Origin: Kitasatospora herbaricolor
Lineage (GTDB): Bacteria; Actinomycetota; Actinomycetes; Streptomycetales; Streptomycetaceae
NCBI RefSeq assembly: GCF_030813695.1
Contig: NZ_JAUSVA010000002.1
Span: forward strand, 5,456,001-5,520,000
DNA: 64,000 bases
Direction: 5' to 3'
The notes below the pieces were generated by a model. The model was not told where the DNA came from, did no database searches, and worked only from the letters and a program-made list of their open reading frames with translations. The position numbers were made by a program, and so were the translations under genes. Below are positions 39,167-47,260 of the stretch, one piece after another; within the stretch, counting starts at the first letter, position 1, and the number at the start of each line of letters is the position of its first letter.

Positions 39167-41728
39167 TCAGTCGGTCTTGATGCTGTCCAGGATGTCGAGC
39201 CTGGACGCCCGGCGGGCCGGCCAGAACGCCGCCACCAGGCCGACCAGCCCGGCCAGCGCCAGGAAGAGCGCCATCTTGTCGTACGGGACGACCGTGGTCA
39301 GCCCGGAGATGCTGGACTTCATGGTGCCGTTGACCGCCCAGGCCATGAAGCAGCCGAGCAGGACACCCACCAGGGCGCCGAAGACCGAGATCACCACGGA
39401 CTCCAGACGGACCATCCGCTTGATGCCGGTGCGGTCCAGGCCGATCGCCCGCAGCATCCCGATCTCGCGCTTGCGCTCGAAGACCGACATGGCCAGCGTG
39501 TTGATGACGCCGAGGATCGCGACGATCACGGACATCGCCAGCAGGCCGTACATCATGTTCAGCGCGAAGGTGATGATCTGGCTGAACTCGTCCCGGACGT
39601 CCTGCTTGGTCTTCACCTCGATGACCGGGTTGGAGCCGGTGGCGTCCTTCAGGGACTGCTTCAGCGAACCGCTCTCGCCGCCGGCGCCCTTCACCAGGAC
39701 GTCGGTGATGTACGGGTCCTGGTCGTGCTTGGCGATCTCGGCGTTGTCCAGGACCACCGGGCTGAGCATCTCGTTCTTCTCGAAGACGCCGCCGACCTTG
39801 TAGGTGCCCTTGGTGTCGTCCGGGTAGGTCACCGCGACGGTGCTGCCGGGTGCCAGGCCCTTGCTCTTCGCGAGGTCGCCGTCCACCAGGATCTCGCCCT
39901 TGCCGAGGCCGGCGCCGGAGCCGCTGGTGTACGTGAGGGAGAGCAGCTGGTCCGCGCTCCGGGCGTCGATGCCGGTGATCGACCGGGTGCGGTCGTCGAG
40001 CTGCCAGTAGACGGCGGTCAGCGCCGAGGAGGCGCTCACCCCGGAGGTCTTCGCGATCTCCGCCGGGACCTGCGGGGACAGCGCCATGCCGTTGGCCATG
40101 GCGACGTTGTAGTCCGCCTTCATCGCGCTGGTCACGGCCTTGTCGACGGCTCCGCCGACCGAGGCGCCGAGCACGGTCAGGGCGCTCACCAGGGTCAGGC
40201 CGATGGTGAGGGCCGCCGCGGTGGCGGCGGTGCGGCGCGGGTTGCGCACCGCGTTCTGCCGCGCCAGCTTGCCGGGCGTGCCGAACAGCTTGCCGAGCAC
40301 CGGCCCGACCAGCGCGATCACCGGGCGGGAGAGCAGCGGCAGCAGGACGAAGACGCCGATCAGCGCGAGGGCGGCGCCCAGGCCGACCGGGGCCCGGCCG
40401 GAGTCGTTGCCGGTGGAGGCGCCGTAGGCGACCAGGGCCAGGCCGCCGCCGGCCAGCACCGAACCGATCGCGTTGCGGATCACCAGGCTCTTCTGGGTGC
40501 TGGGCTGGTCGCCGCTGCTCATCGCGGCCACCGGGGCGATCCGCGCGGCCCGGACGGCCGGCAGCAGGGCGGAGAGCACCGTCACCAGGACGCCGACCAG
40601 CAGCGCGACCGCGATCGTCAGCGGCGCGATCACCAGCGGGCCCGAGGGCATCCCGGTGCCGATGGCGCCGATCAGCGCCTGCATGCCGGCACCGATCCCG
40701 ATGCCGGCGACCAGGCCGGCCACCGAGGAGACCGCGCCGATCACCAGCGCCTCGACCAGCACCGAGCGGGTGACCTGCTTGCGGCTGGCGCCGACGGCGC
40801 GCAGCAGCGCCAGCTCCTTGGTGCGCTGGGCGATCAGCATGGTGAAGGTGTTGGCGATGATGAAGATGCCGACGAAGAGCGAGATCGCGGCGAAGACCAG
40901 CAGCATCGTCTTCATGCTGTTGGTGCCGTCGGCGATCATCTTCGTCTGCTCGTCCTTGAGCTCCTGGCCGGTCTCGATCCTGAACCGGTCGCCGTCGGCC
41001 GGGATCACCGGGCGGACCGCGTCGACCAGGGCGCTCTCGCCGGTACCGGGCTTGGCCGTCACCACGATGCTGCTGTACTGACCCGGGGTCAGCAGCAGCT
41101 GCTGGGCGGTGGCGCGGTCGAAGAGCGTGAGGGTGCCGCCGGAGACCACCTGGGGGTCGTCGGTGTCGAAGATGCCGGTCAGGGTGGCGTCCAGGACCGG
41201 GCCGTTGGAGGCCACCCGGACGGTGTCGCCGACCTTGTAGCCGGCCTTGTCGGCCGTCCCCCGGTCGAGGGCGACCTCCTTGGCGGCCTGCGGTCCGCGA
41301 CCCTCGGCGATCGGGTAGCGGGTGTCCTTGCCGTCGGGGCCGGGGGCGTAGTTGGCGCCGCGCGCCGTCCACGCCTCGCCGATCAGGTTGCCCTTCTTGT
41401 CGGCGACGCCGGTGAAGCCGCCGACCACGCCGCGGGCGGCGGCGGTGCCGGGCAGCGCCGCGATCTGCCGGACGGTGGCGTCGGTCAGCGCGGCCGGACT
41501 GCGCTCGCTCTTCTCCCGGGCGCGGGCCTCGTTGCCGGCGGCGGGGTCGGTGACCTGGACGGAGACGTCCGAGAAGCTCTTGGAGTAGCTGTTGGACATG
41601 GCCTTGCCGAACGTGTCGGAGAAGACCATGGTGCCGGCCACGAAGGCCGTGCCCAGCATGACGGCCAGGGCCGTCATCAGCAGGCGGCCCTTGTGGGCCA
41701 GCACGTTGCGCAGTGCGGTGCGATACAT
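39167..41728 (-). CDS. ABC transporter permease, FtsX/MacB type
   Basis: 853 aa. N-terminal TM helix (MTALAVMLGTAFVAGTMVF), a large extracytoplasmic MacB-PCD-like domain, three TM helices forming the first FtsX domain (about residues 260-400), then a second PCD-like domain and FtsX domain near the C-terminus ending SRLDILDSIKTD. This duplicated layout is typical of actinobacterial lipoprotein/peptide exporters. It lies 60 bp after its ATPase gene. Substrate unknown. Confidence 0.93.
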   Translation of the reverse strand: MYRTALRNVLAHKGRLLMTALAVMLGTAFVAGTMVFSDTFGKAMSNSYSKSFSDVSVQVTDPAAGNEARAREKSERSPAALTDATVRQIAALPGTAAARGVVGGFTGVADKKGNLIGEAWTARGANYAPGPDGKDTRYPIAEGRGPQAAKEVALDRGTADKAGYKVGDTVRVASNGPVLDATLTGIFDTDDPQVVSGGTLTLFDRATAQQLLLTPGQYSSIVVTAKPGTGESALVDAVRPVIPADGDRFRIETGQELKDEQTKMIADGTNSMKTMLLVFAAISLFVGIFIIANTFTMLIAQRTKELALLRAVGASRKQVTRSVLVEALVIGAVSSVAGLVAGIGIGAGMQALIGAIGTGMPSGPLVIAPLTIAVALLVGVLVTVLSALLPAVRAARIAPVAAMSSGDQPSTQKSLVIRNAIGSVLAGGGLALVAYGASTGNDSGRAPVGLGAALALIGVFVLLPLLSRPVIALVGPVLGKLFGTPGKLARQNAVRNPRRTAATAAALTIGLTLVSALTVLGASVGGAVDKAVTSAMKADYNVAMANGMALSPQVPAEIAKTSGVSASSALTAVYWQLDDRTRSITGIDARSADQLLSLTYTSGSGAGLGKGEILVDGDLAKSKGLAPGSTVAVTYPDDTKGTYKVGGVFEKNEMLSPVVLDNAEIAKHDQDPYITDVLVKGAGGESGSLKQSLKDATGSNPVIEVKTKQDVRDEFSQIITFALNMMYGLLAMSVIVAILGVINTLAMSVFERKREIGMLRAIGLDRTGIKRMVRLESVVISVFGALVGVLLGCFMAWAVNGTMKSSISGLTTVVPYDKMALFLALAGLVGLVAAFWPARRASRLDILDSIKTD

Positions 41729-41788
41729 GGATGCGTCCAGGGTGAAGGAGTCGGTACGGGCGGGCGGGGGCGGTGGTCCGCCGGCCCG

Positions 41789-42562
41789 TCAGCTCGTACG
41801 GCCCTTGGCGTCGAACCGGCGCATCCGGTCCAGCACGCTGTCGGCGGTCGGGGAGAGCAGCTCGTCGACGATCCGGCCGTCGGCGAGGAAGACCACGCGG
41901 TCCGCGTAGGCGGCGGCCACCGGGTCGTGAGTGACCATCACCACGGTCTGGCCCAGCTCGCGCACCGAGTTGCGCAGGAAGGAGAGGATCTCCGCGCCGG
42001 AGCGGGAGTCGAGGTTCCCGGTGGGCTCGTCGGCGAAGATGATGTCGGGCTTGCTCGCCAGCGCGCGGGCGCAGGCGACCCGCTGCTGCTGGCCGCCCGA
42101 GAGCTGGGAGGGGCGGTGCGAGAGGCGGCCGGAGAGGCCGACGGTCTCGACCACGCGGTCCAGCCACTGCTTGTCGGCCTTCCGGCCGGCGATGTCCATC
42201 GGGAGGGTGATGTTCTCCAGCGCGGTCAGCGTCGGCAGCAGGTTGAAGGCCTGGAAGATGAAGCCGATGTGGTCGCGGCGCAGCTGGGTCAGCTGCTTGT
42301 CCTTGAGGCCGACCAGCTCGGTGTCGCCGATCATCGAGGAGCCGGAGGAGACGGTGTCCAGCCCGGCCATGCAGTGCATCAGGGTGGACTTGCCGGAGCC
42401 GGACGGGCCCATGATCGCGGTGTACTCGCCCTGCGGGAAGACGACGCTGACGTTGTCGAGCGCGACCACCCTGGTCTCGCCCTCCCCGTAGACCTTGTTG
42501 AGGCCGGTGGCGCGGGCGGCCGCCTGGCCGGTGCGGACGGCGGTTGCGGTCGTCGTGGTCAC
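41789..42562 (-). CDS. ABC transporter ATPase, MacB/LolD type
   Basis: 257 aa. Walker A GPSGSGKST, Q-loop FQAFNLLPTLTALEN, signature LSGGQQQR, Walker B IIFADEPTGNLD, switch THD. Start GTG after AAGGAG. Partner of the FtsX-type permease. The promoter is expected in the region 42563-42760, shared with the upstream region of bldA. Confidence 0.95.
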   Translation of the reverse strand: MTTTTATAVRTGQAAARATGLNKVYGEGETRVVALDNVSVVFPQGEYTAIMGPSGSGKSTLMHCMAGLDTVSSGSSMIGDTELVGLKDKQLTQLRRDHIGFIFQAFNLLPTLTALENITLPMDIAGRKADKQWLDRVVETVGLSGRLSHRPSQLSGGQQQRVACARALASKPDIIFADEPTGNLDSRSGAEILSFLRNSVRELGQTVVMVTHDPVAAAYADRVVFLADGRIVDELLSPTADSVLDRMRRFDAKGRTS

Positions 42563-42899
42563 GGGGAACTCCTTGGGGAACGAGGGGGTGGTGGGACGGG
42601 CGGGGCACGGGCCCGGGCCTTACCTCCATGCTCCGCCACGTGATCATGGTTTTCGTCGATCCGGGGAACGGTTGGCCCTACCGCCGCTGGGCGTACGTCC
42701 AGGTGGGCCGCCTCATCCTGCGGTATGACACGGACCCTGAGGACGGGCGCTGGCCGGATCACTCGCCTGCCGTGGCCGAATTGCGAACAGTTCGTCAGAT
42801 GGCAAGGAAACATGACAAATTCCCTGGCTGCGAACATGCGAAAGAGGGATCCGGGCGACTAGGCTCAGGGCGTGGCCCGCACGGTGCGGAGCGGCTCAC
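42563..42899. other. Region between the ABC operon and bldA
   Basis: 337 bp, lower in GC near 42770-42850. Two GCGAACA motifs (42784 and 42831) and the TAGGCT -10 of bldA (42860) are seen. No gene. Confidence 0.45.
42860..42865 (+). promoter_or_regulatory. -10 box TAGGCT of bldA
   Basis: Start point would be near 42872, about 28 nt before the mature tRNA. -35 not clear. Confidence 0.45.
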
Positions 42900-42984
42900 G
42901 CCCGGATGGTGGAACGCAGACACGGGCAGCTTAAAACTGCTTGGCCGCGAGGCCGTGCCGGTTCGAGTCCGGCTCCGGGCACCA
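42900..42984 (+). tRNA. bldA: tRNA-Leu(UAA), bldA
   Basis: 85-nt class II tRNA. Acceptor GCCCGGA/TCCGGGC with discriminator A and encoded CCA (42982-42984); D arm TGGTGGAACGCAGACACG; anticodon stem GGCAG paired to CTGCT (with one G-U), loop CTTAAAA with anticodon TAA at 42932-42934; variable arm GGCC-GCGA-GGCC; T arm GCCGG-TTCGAGT-CCGGC. A leucine tRNA reading UUA is the streptomycete bldA tRNA, which limits translation of TTA-containing developmental and secondary-metabolism genes. No in-frame TTA was noticed in the genes of this window. Confidence 0.97.
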
Positions 42985-43076
42985 CACTCGGATCGCGGGG
43001 GCGTTCGGCGCCGGCCCCCGCGACGCCCCGGCGGATTTCCTCCTGGAGGCGTACCCGCCGAACTTTGCCAAGCCAT

Positions 43077-43082
43077 TACCCT
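43077..43082 (+). promoter_or_regulatory. -10 box TACCCT
   Basis: Possible promoter of the BI-1 gene, leader about 35 nt. Confidence 0.35.
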
Positions 43083-43123
43083 TGACCCGTGGGCAGCGCC
43101 GTGCCGCCCCGGAGGGAATGAGC

Positions 43124-44035
43124 ATGAGAAGCAGCAACCCGGTCTTCTCGCGGGAGGGGTCCTTCACCCGCGACTCCGGATACGCGGGGTTCGGCACCAC
43201 GCAGCAGGCGCCGCAGGCCGGCGGCCAGCCCGTCGGCGGCCCCTACGGCAACAATCCCTACGCCGGCAATCCCTACGGCAACAACCCGTACGCGCAGCAG
43301 GCCCCCGGGCAGCCCCCGCTGACCGACGACCAGCTGGCCGAGATGTACCGGGCGCCCTCGGCCGGTCCGCTGGCCACCGGGCGGATGACGCTGGACGACG
43401 TGGTCGCCCGTACGGCCATGACGCTGCTCACCCTCGTCGCCGCCGGCGCCGTGGCGTGGTTCGCGCTGCCCGACGCCAACTACGGCGTCGCGATCGCCGC
43501 CGCCTTCGCCGCCTTCGTCGTCGGCATGGTCGTCACCTTCCGGCGCAGCGTCAGCCCCGCGCTGATCCTGACCTACGCGGGTCTGGAGGGCTTCTTCCTC
43601 GGCGCCGTCACCAGGGTGTTCAACACCGTCTGGCCGGGCATCGCCATCCAGGCCGTGCTGGGCACGGCGGTGGTCTTCGCCGCGATGCTGGTCGCCTACA
43701 AGAGCGGCCGGATCCGGGTCACCCCCCGCTACACGCGGATCGGCCTGACCATCGCGATGGCCTTCGTCGGCCTGCTGCTGATCAACATGATCGCCTCCTT
43801 CTTCGGCGCGGACATGGGCCTGCGCTCCGGGCCGCTCGGCATCGCGGTCGGCCTGATCGGCATCGCCCTCGGTGCCTTCTTCCTGTCGCTGGACTTCGCG
43901 GAGATCGAGGAGGCCATCCTGCAGGGCGCGCCCCAGCAGGAGGCCTGGCGGGCCGCCTTCGGGCTCACCCTGTCGCTGGTGTGGATCTACATCGAGATGC
44001 TGCGCCTGATCGCGATCCTGCGCGGCGACGACTAG
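43124..44035 (+). CDS. Bax inhibitor-1 / YccA family membrane protein
   Basis: 303 aa. Asn/Pro/Tyr/Gly-rich cytoplasmic N-terminus with YGNNPYAGNPYGNNPY repeats, then seven hydrophobic segments (about residues 90-300) and a BI-1-type C-terminus (AEIEEAILQGAP..EAWRAAFGLTLSLVWIYIEMLRL split by motif). Some BI-1 proteins are pH-gated calcium leak channels; the bacterial role is uncertain. ATG 43124 is preferred over 43118 because GGAGGG is 7 nt upstream. Confidence 0.92.
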   Translation: MRSSNPVFSREGSFTRDSGYAGFGTTQQAPQAGGQPVGGPYGNNPYAGNPYGNNPYAQQAPGQPPLTDDQLAEMYRAPSAGPLATGRMTLDDVVARTAMTLLTLVAAGAVAWFALPDANYGVAIAAAFAAFVVGMVVTFRRSVSPALILTYAGLEGFFLGAVTRVFNTVWPGIAIQAVLGTAVVFAAMLVAYKSGRIRVTPRYTRIGLTIAMAFVGLLLINMIASFFGADMGLRSGPLGIAVGLIGIALGAFFLSLDFAEIEEAILQGAPQQEAWRAAFGLTLSLVWIYIEMLRLIAILRGDD

Positions 44036-44101
44036 CCGCGGCCCGGCACCGTCCGGCGGGGCGCGACCCCCGCCGGTCCCGGGCCGGCCGCCCGACCGGC
44101 C

Positions 44102-44159
44102 GGCCCGTACGCCGACGGACCCCGGAGCACGCGCTCCGGGGTCCGTCGGCGTACGGGCC
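44102..44159 (+). terminator. 27-bp perfect hairpin
   Basis: Left arm 44102-44128 (GGCCCGTACGCC...GGAGC) pairs without a mismatch to 44133-44159, loop ACGC. A very strong terminator for the BI-1 gene; it ends 13 bp before the -10 of the next gene. Confidence 0.7.
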
Positions 44160-44172
44160 CCCGGGGCGCGGC

Positions 44173-44178
44173 TAGGCT
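44173..44178 (+). promoter_or_regulatory. -10 box TAGGCT, leaderless layout
   Basis: Ends 6 nt before the ATG at 44185. Confidence 0.55.
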
Positions 44179-44184
44179 CGCGGT

Positions 44185-44598
44185 ATGCCCGAACCGACAC
44201 CCCTGACCGAAGCCGTCGACCGTCTGGCGGATCGTTTCCGCGCGATGCCGCAGAGCCGGCTGCTCGCGGCCGTCCCGGGCCATCTCTCCCGGGCGGCGGC
44301 CGGGCTCGCGCTGGCCCGGACGCTGGCGGCCGTCGCGCAGGCCCTGGAGGGCCTGCAGCCGCGGCCCTTCCCGGACGCCGGGGCGTTCGCGGCGGGGGAC
44401 CAGCTGGCCGTCGCCGGGCACGATCTCGCGGCTGCCCTGGCCGCCGGTGAGCCCGTGGCCGGCCTCGCGACTAGGTCCGTACCGGTGGTCCTGCCGGTGC
44501 CGCTCGGGGCCCTGCCCGCCGGCGCGCCGGCCGACGGCGCCGCGGTGCTGGCCGAGGCCCTGGCGGCGGTCGCCGCCACCACGGAGCTCTGCGCCTGA
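44185..44598 (+). CDS. Conserved hypothetical protein, Ala/Leu-rich
   Basis: 137 aa, helical (LTEAVDRLADRFRAMPQSRL; LARTLAAVAQALEGL), no transmembrane segment and no recognised domain. Strong codon bias and a leaderless start support it as real. Convergent with the next gene. Confidence 0.75.
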   Translation: MPEPTPLTEAVDRLADRFRAMPQSRLLAAVPGHLSRAAAGLALARTLAAVAQALEGLQPRPFPDAGAFAAGDQLAVAGHDLAAALAAGEPVAGLATRSVPVVLPVPLGALPAGAPADGAAVLAEALAAVAATTELCA

Positions 44599-44627
44599 AC
44601 CGGTCGCCCGGCGCCGGAACGGCGCCG

Positions 44628-44663
44628 GCCCCGGCCCGGAACGGCAGAAGGCCGGGCCGGGGC
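44628..44663. terminator. 12-bp hairpin between convergent genes
   Basis: GCCCCGGCCCGG/CCGGGCCGGGGC with a 12-nt loop. Confidence 0.6.
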
Positions 44664-44699
44664 GTAACCCCGAGACCCGGCCGGCCCTCTGGTACCGCG

Positions 44700-45656
44700 T
44701 CAGATGCTGGCGACCACCCGGTCGGCCAGGACGTAGACCGTCTCCTCGTCGGTGGAGAAGGTCAGCGAGTACGAGCCGGAGAAGCGGGAGCCGCCCAGCA
44801 ACCGGACGTCCTCGCCGGCCCGCACGGCGTCGATCAGCCGGTAGGCCGCCTCGCGGTCGCCGGGGGCCACGCAGAGGGTGGTGCCGTCGGCGAAGGCGTA
44901 CACGTCCAGGGTGCCGAGCGGGCCGGGCCGGACGTCGGTGAGGGCGACGCCCTCGTCGGCGAGGGCGGTCAGCCGGGTGTCGGTCCACTCGCGGGACGGG
45001 GCCTGACTGGGCACGAAGTCGGGGTGCGAGGGGTGCCGGCGCGGGTCCGGGGCGGTGGCCGGCTCGGCCTCCACGGCGGGCTCGGCGTCGAGCAGGCCGG
45101 CCTCCAGGCCGGTGGCCAGCAGATCGGCCTCCCGGCGGGCCTTGGCGTCGCCGCCGGCCTCGCCGGCCGCGATCCCGGCCGGGTGGCCGGGGTGGCTCGG
45201 GTGGCCGGGGCGCGGCGCGCCACCGCCGGTGCCGCCCGCGGTCGCGCCGCCGGCGTCGCCGTCGTTGATGAGGTCCTCCAGCGCGGAGCGCAGCGCCTCG
45301 CCGAACTCCGGGTCCATGGTGCCCGCGTTGTCGGCGGCCTCCAGCGGGCCGGTCGGACGCGGGAAGAACAGCGGCCACTCGCCGCCGGTCCCGCCCGGGG
45401 TGTCGAAGAGCGGCGCGTCCTCGGCCGCGCGGGCCTCCTGCTCGGCCCAGAACGCCCGGGCCTCGGTGATCTCCCGCTCGCGGTCGGCGGCCAGCGCCTC
45501 GGTGACGGCCCGGCGTATCGCGGCCTCGTCGACGGGGGTTTCGGCGGTGGCGGTGGAACGTGCGGCCAGGTGGCGGGAGATGCCGCGGAGATGGACCAGC
45601 ACGGAGGTCGACACGGCGATGAGGATCAGCAGCAGAACGGTGTAGACGGCGCTCAC
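44700..45656 (-). CDS. Single-pass membrane protein of unknown function
   Basis: 318 aa. N-terminal transmembrane helix (VYTVLLLILIAVSTSVLVHL), then a charged helical stretch (AIRRAVTEALAADREREI), a His/Pro/Gly-rich linker (RPGHPSHPGHPAG) and a folded C-terminal domain (about residues 225-318: DFVPSQAPSREWTDTRLT, YVLADRVVASI). No family recognised. GTG 45656 is taken as start because TAGGAG lies 8 nt upstream. Confidence 0.72.
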   Translation of the reverse strand: MSAVYTVLLLILIAVSTSVLVHLRGISRHLAARSTATAETPVDEAAIRRAVTEALAADREREITEARAFWAEQEARAAEDAPLFDTPGGTGGEWPLFFPRPTGPLEAADNAGTMDPEFGEALRSALEDLINDGDAGGATAGGTGGGAPRPGHPSHPGHPAGIAAGEAGGDAKARREADLLATGLEAGLLDAEPAVEAEPATAPDPRRHPSHPDFVPSQAPSREWTDTRLTALADEGVALTDVRPGPLGTLDVYAFADGTTLCVAPGDREAAYRLIDAVRAGEDVRLLGGSRFSGSYSLTFSTDEETVYVLADRVVASI

Positions 45657-45851
45657 GGAACGTACTCCTAGGGAGGAGTGGAACGGGGTTACGTCTCCAC
45701 ACTGCCGCATGGGGGCGAGTTACTGCAGAGGCAGATGTCCGATATGTCCGTGACTTTCGTACTTGTCCTCAAATTGTTAGGTAACGCCGTTCTACGCAGC
45801 GGAGTTGATCCACTTCGGAGTGTCGATTTTCGAACCGGATCGGAGCAGATC

Positions 45852-45888
45852 GAGGGCCGGATCACGGTCAGAATGTGATCCGGCCCTC
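45852..45888 (-). terminator. 14-bp hairpin (thiolase terminator)
   Basis: GAGGGCCGGATCAC/GTGATCCGGCCCTC with 9-nt loop, 55 nt after the thiolase stop. The adjoining 45700-45850 is unusually AT-rich for this genome and shows no coding signal. Confidence 0.65.
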
Positions 45889-45943
45889 AATTACTCTGCG
45901 TCATGGCGAATGGGTGACGCGCCCGGCCCCGAGGGGGCGTTGC

Positions 45944-47164
45944 TCAGCTGAGGCGCTCGATGACCATGGCCATGCCCTGGCCGCCGCCGACGCACATGGT
46001 CTCCAGGCCGAACTGCTTGTCGTGCCACTGGAGGGAGTTGATCAGCGTCGTGGTGAGGCGCGCGCCGGTCATGCCGAAGGGGTGGCCGACGGCGATGGCG
46101 CCGCCGTTGACGTTGAGGCGGTCGATGTCGACGCCCAGGTCGCGGTAGGACGGGATCACCTGGGCGGCGAAGGCCTCGTTGATCTCGACCAGGTCGATGT
46201 CGCCGATCGACAGGCCGGCCCGGCGCAGGGCCTGGCGGGAGGCCTCGACCGGGCCGTAGCCCATGATCTCGGGGGACAGCGCGCTGACGCCGGTGGAGAC
46301 CACCCGGGCGAGCGGGGTGATGCCCAGCTCGCGGGCCTTGGTGTCGGACATGATCACCAGGGCGGCGGCGCCGTCGTTCAGCGGGCAGCAGTTGCCGGCG
46401 GTCACGGTGCCGTCGGGACGGAAGACCGGCTTCAGGCCGGACACCGCGTCCAGGGTGACGCCGGCGCGCGGGCCGTCGTCCGTGGAGACCACGGTGCCGT
46501 CGGGGGTGGTGACCGGGGTGATCTCGCGGGCCCAGAAGCCGGAGGCGATGGCGGCCTCGGCCAGGTTCTGCGAGCGGACGCCGAACTCGTCCTGGTCGGC
46601 GCGGGTGATGCCCTTGAGGGCGGCGAGGTTCTCGGCGGTCTGGCCCATCGCGATGTAGGCGTCGGGGACCAGGCCGTCGGCGCGCGGGTCGTGCCACTCG
46701 CCGCCGCCCTCCTCCGCGCGCCTGGCGGTCCGGGCCAGCGCGTCGTCGAAGAAGGGGTTGAGGGTGCCCGGGATGCCGTCGGAGGTGCCGTTGACACTGC
46801 GCGAGACGGTCTCGACACCCGCGGAGATGAAGACGTCGCCCTCGCCCGCCTTGATGGCGTGCAGTGCCATCCGGGTGGTCTGCAGGGAGGAGGAGCAGTA
46901 GCGGGTGATGGTGGCGCCGGGCAGGTAGTCCATGCCCATCTGGACGGCCACGATGCGGGCCAGGTTGTGGCCCTGCTCGCCGCCGGGCAGGCCGCAGCCG
47001 AGCATCAGGTCGTCGATGTCGCGGGGGTCCAGCTGGGGCACCTTGGCCAGCGCGGTGGCGATGATGTGGGCGGTCAGGTCGTCCGGGCGGACGTCCTTGA
47101 GCGAGCCCTTGAACGCCCGGCCGATCGGCGAACGGGCTGCGCTGACGATGACGGCTTCGGGCAT
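45944..47164 (-). CDS. Acetyl-CoA C-acetyltransferase (thiolase)
   Basis: 406-aa thiolase for beta-oxidation or acetoacetyl-CoA formation. Nucleophile Cys90 in RYCSSSLQTT, His in NGGAIAVGHPFGMTGAR, and the C-terminal CVGGGQGMAMVIERL with the second Cys. PEAVIVSAARSPIGRAFKG is the classical N-terminus; ATG 47164 follows GAGGAG. A TACC-N4-GGTA inverted repeat lies about 80 bp upstream. Confidence 0.96.
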   Translation of the reverse strand: MPEAVIVSAARSPIGRAFKGSLKDVRPDDLTAHIIATALAKVPQLDPRDIDDLMLGCGLPGGEQGHNLARIVAVQMGMDYLPGATITRYCSSSLQTTRMALHAIKAGEGDVFISAGVETVSRSVNGTSDGIPGTLNPFFDDALARTARRAEEGGGEWHDPRADGLVPDAYIAMGQTAENLAALKGITRADQDEFGVRSQNLAEAAIASGFWAREITPVTTPDGTVVSTDDGPRAGVTLDAVSGLKPVFRPDGTVTAGNCCPLNDGAAALVIMSDTKARELGITPLARVVSTGVSALSPEIMGYGPVEASRQALRRAGLSIGDIDLVEINEAFAAQVIPSYRDLGVDIDRLNVNGGAIAVGHPFGMTGARLTTTLINSLQWHDKQFGLETMCVGGGQGMAMVIERLS

Positions 47165-47246
47165 GACGGGCTCCTCGTTGAGTGACCTTCGGCTACCTGG
47201 TGTCCGGGCGACCGGCCGGGCCGGGGTGGACACCCGGGAGGAAAGT

Positions 47247-47258
47247 TACCGCTTGGTA
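47247..47258. promoter_or_regulatory. Inverted repeat TACCGCTTGGTA
   Basis: Four-bp arms with 4-bp spacer upstream of the thiolase gene. The shape recalls TetR-type sites at acyl-CoA metabolism genes. Confidence 0.4.
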
Positions 47259-47260
47259 GC

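Noticed and set aside
39167..42562. Exporter as part of an antibiotic gene cluster near bldA
   Set aside because: No biosynthetic genes nearby, and the neighbours (ndh, BI-1) are core genes.
37308..42647. Very long minus-strand open frame (over 1700 codons) through ndh and the ABC genes
   Set aside because: Antisense to ndh, and in another frame of the exporter genes. The Arg/Gly/His-rich product is the usual by-product of high GC.
45678..45878. 66-codon plus-strand ORF (with an inner ATG at 45735) containing a TTA codon
   Set aside because: AT-rich stretch with about 50 percent GC at third positions, no ribosome site, and it runs into the thiolase terminator hairpin; not coding-like.
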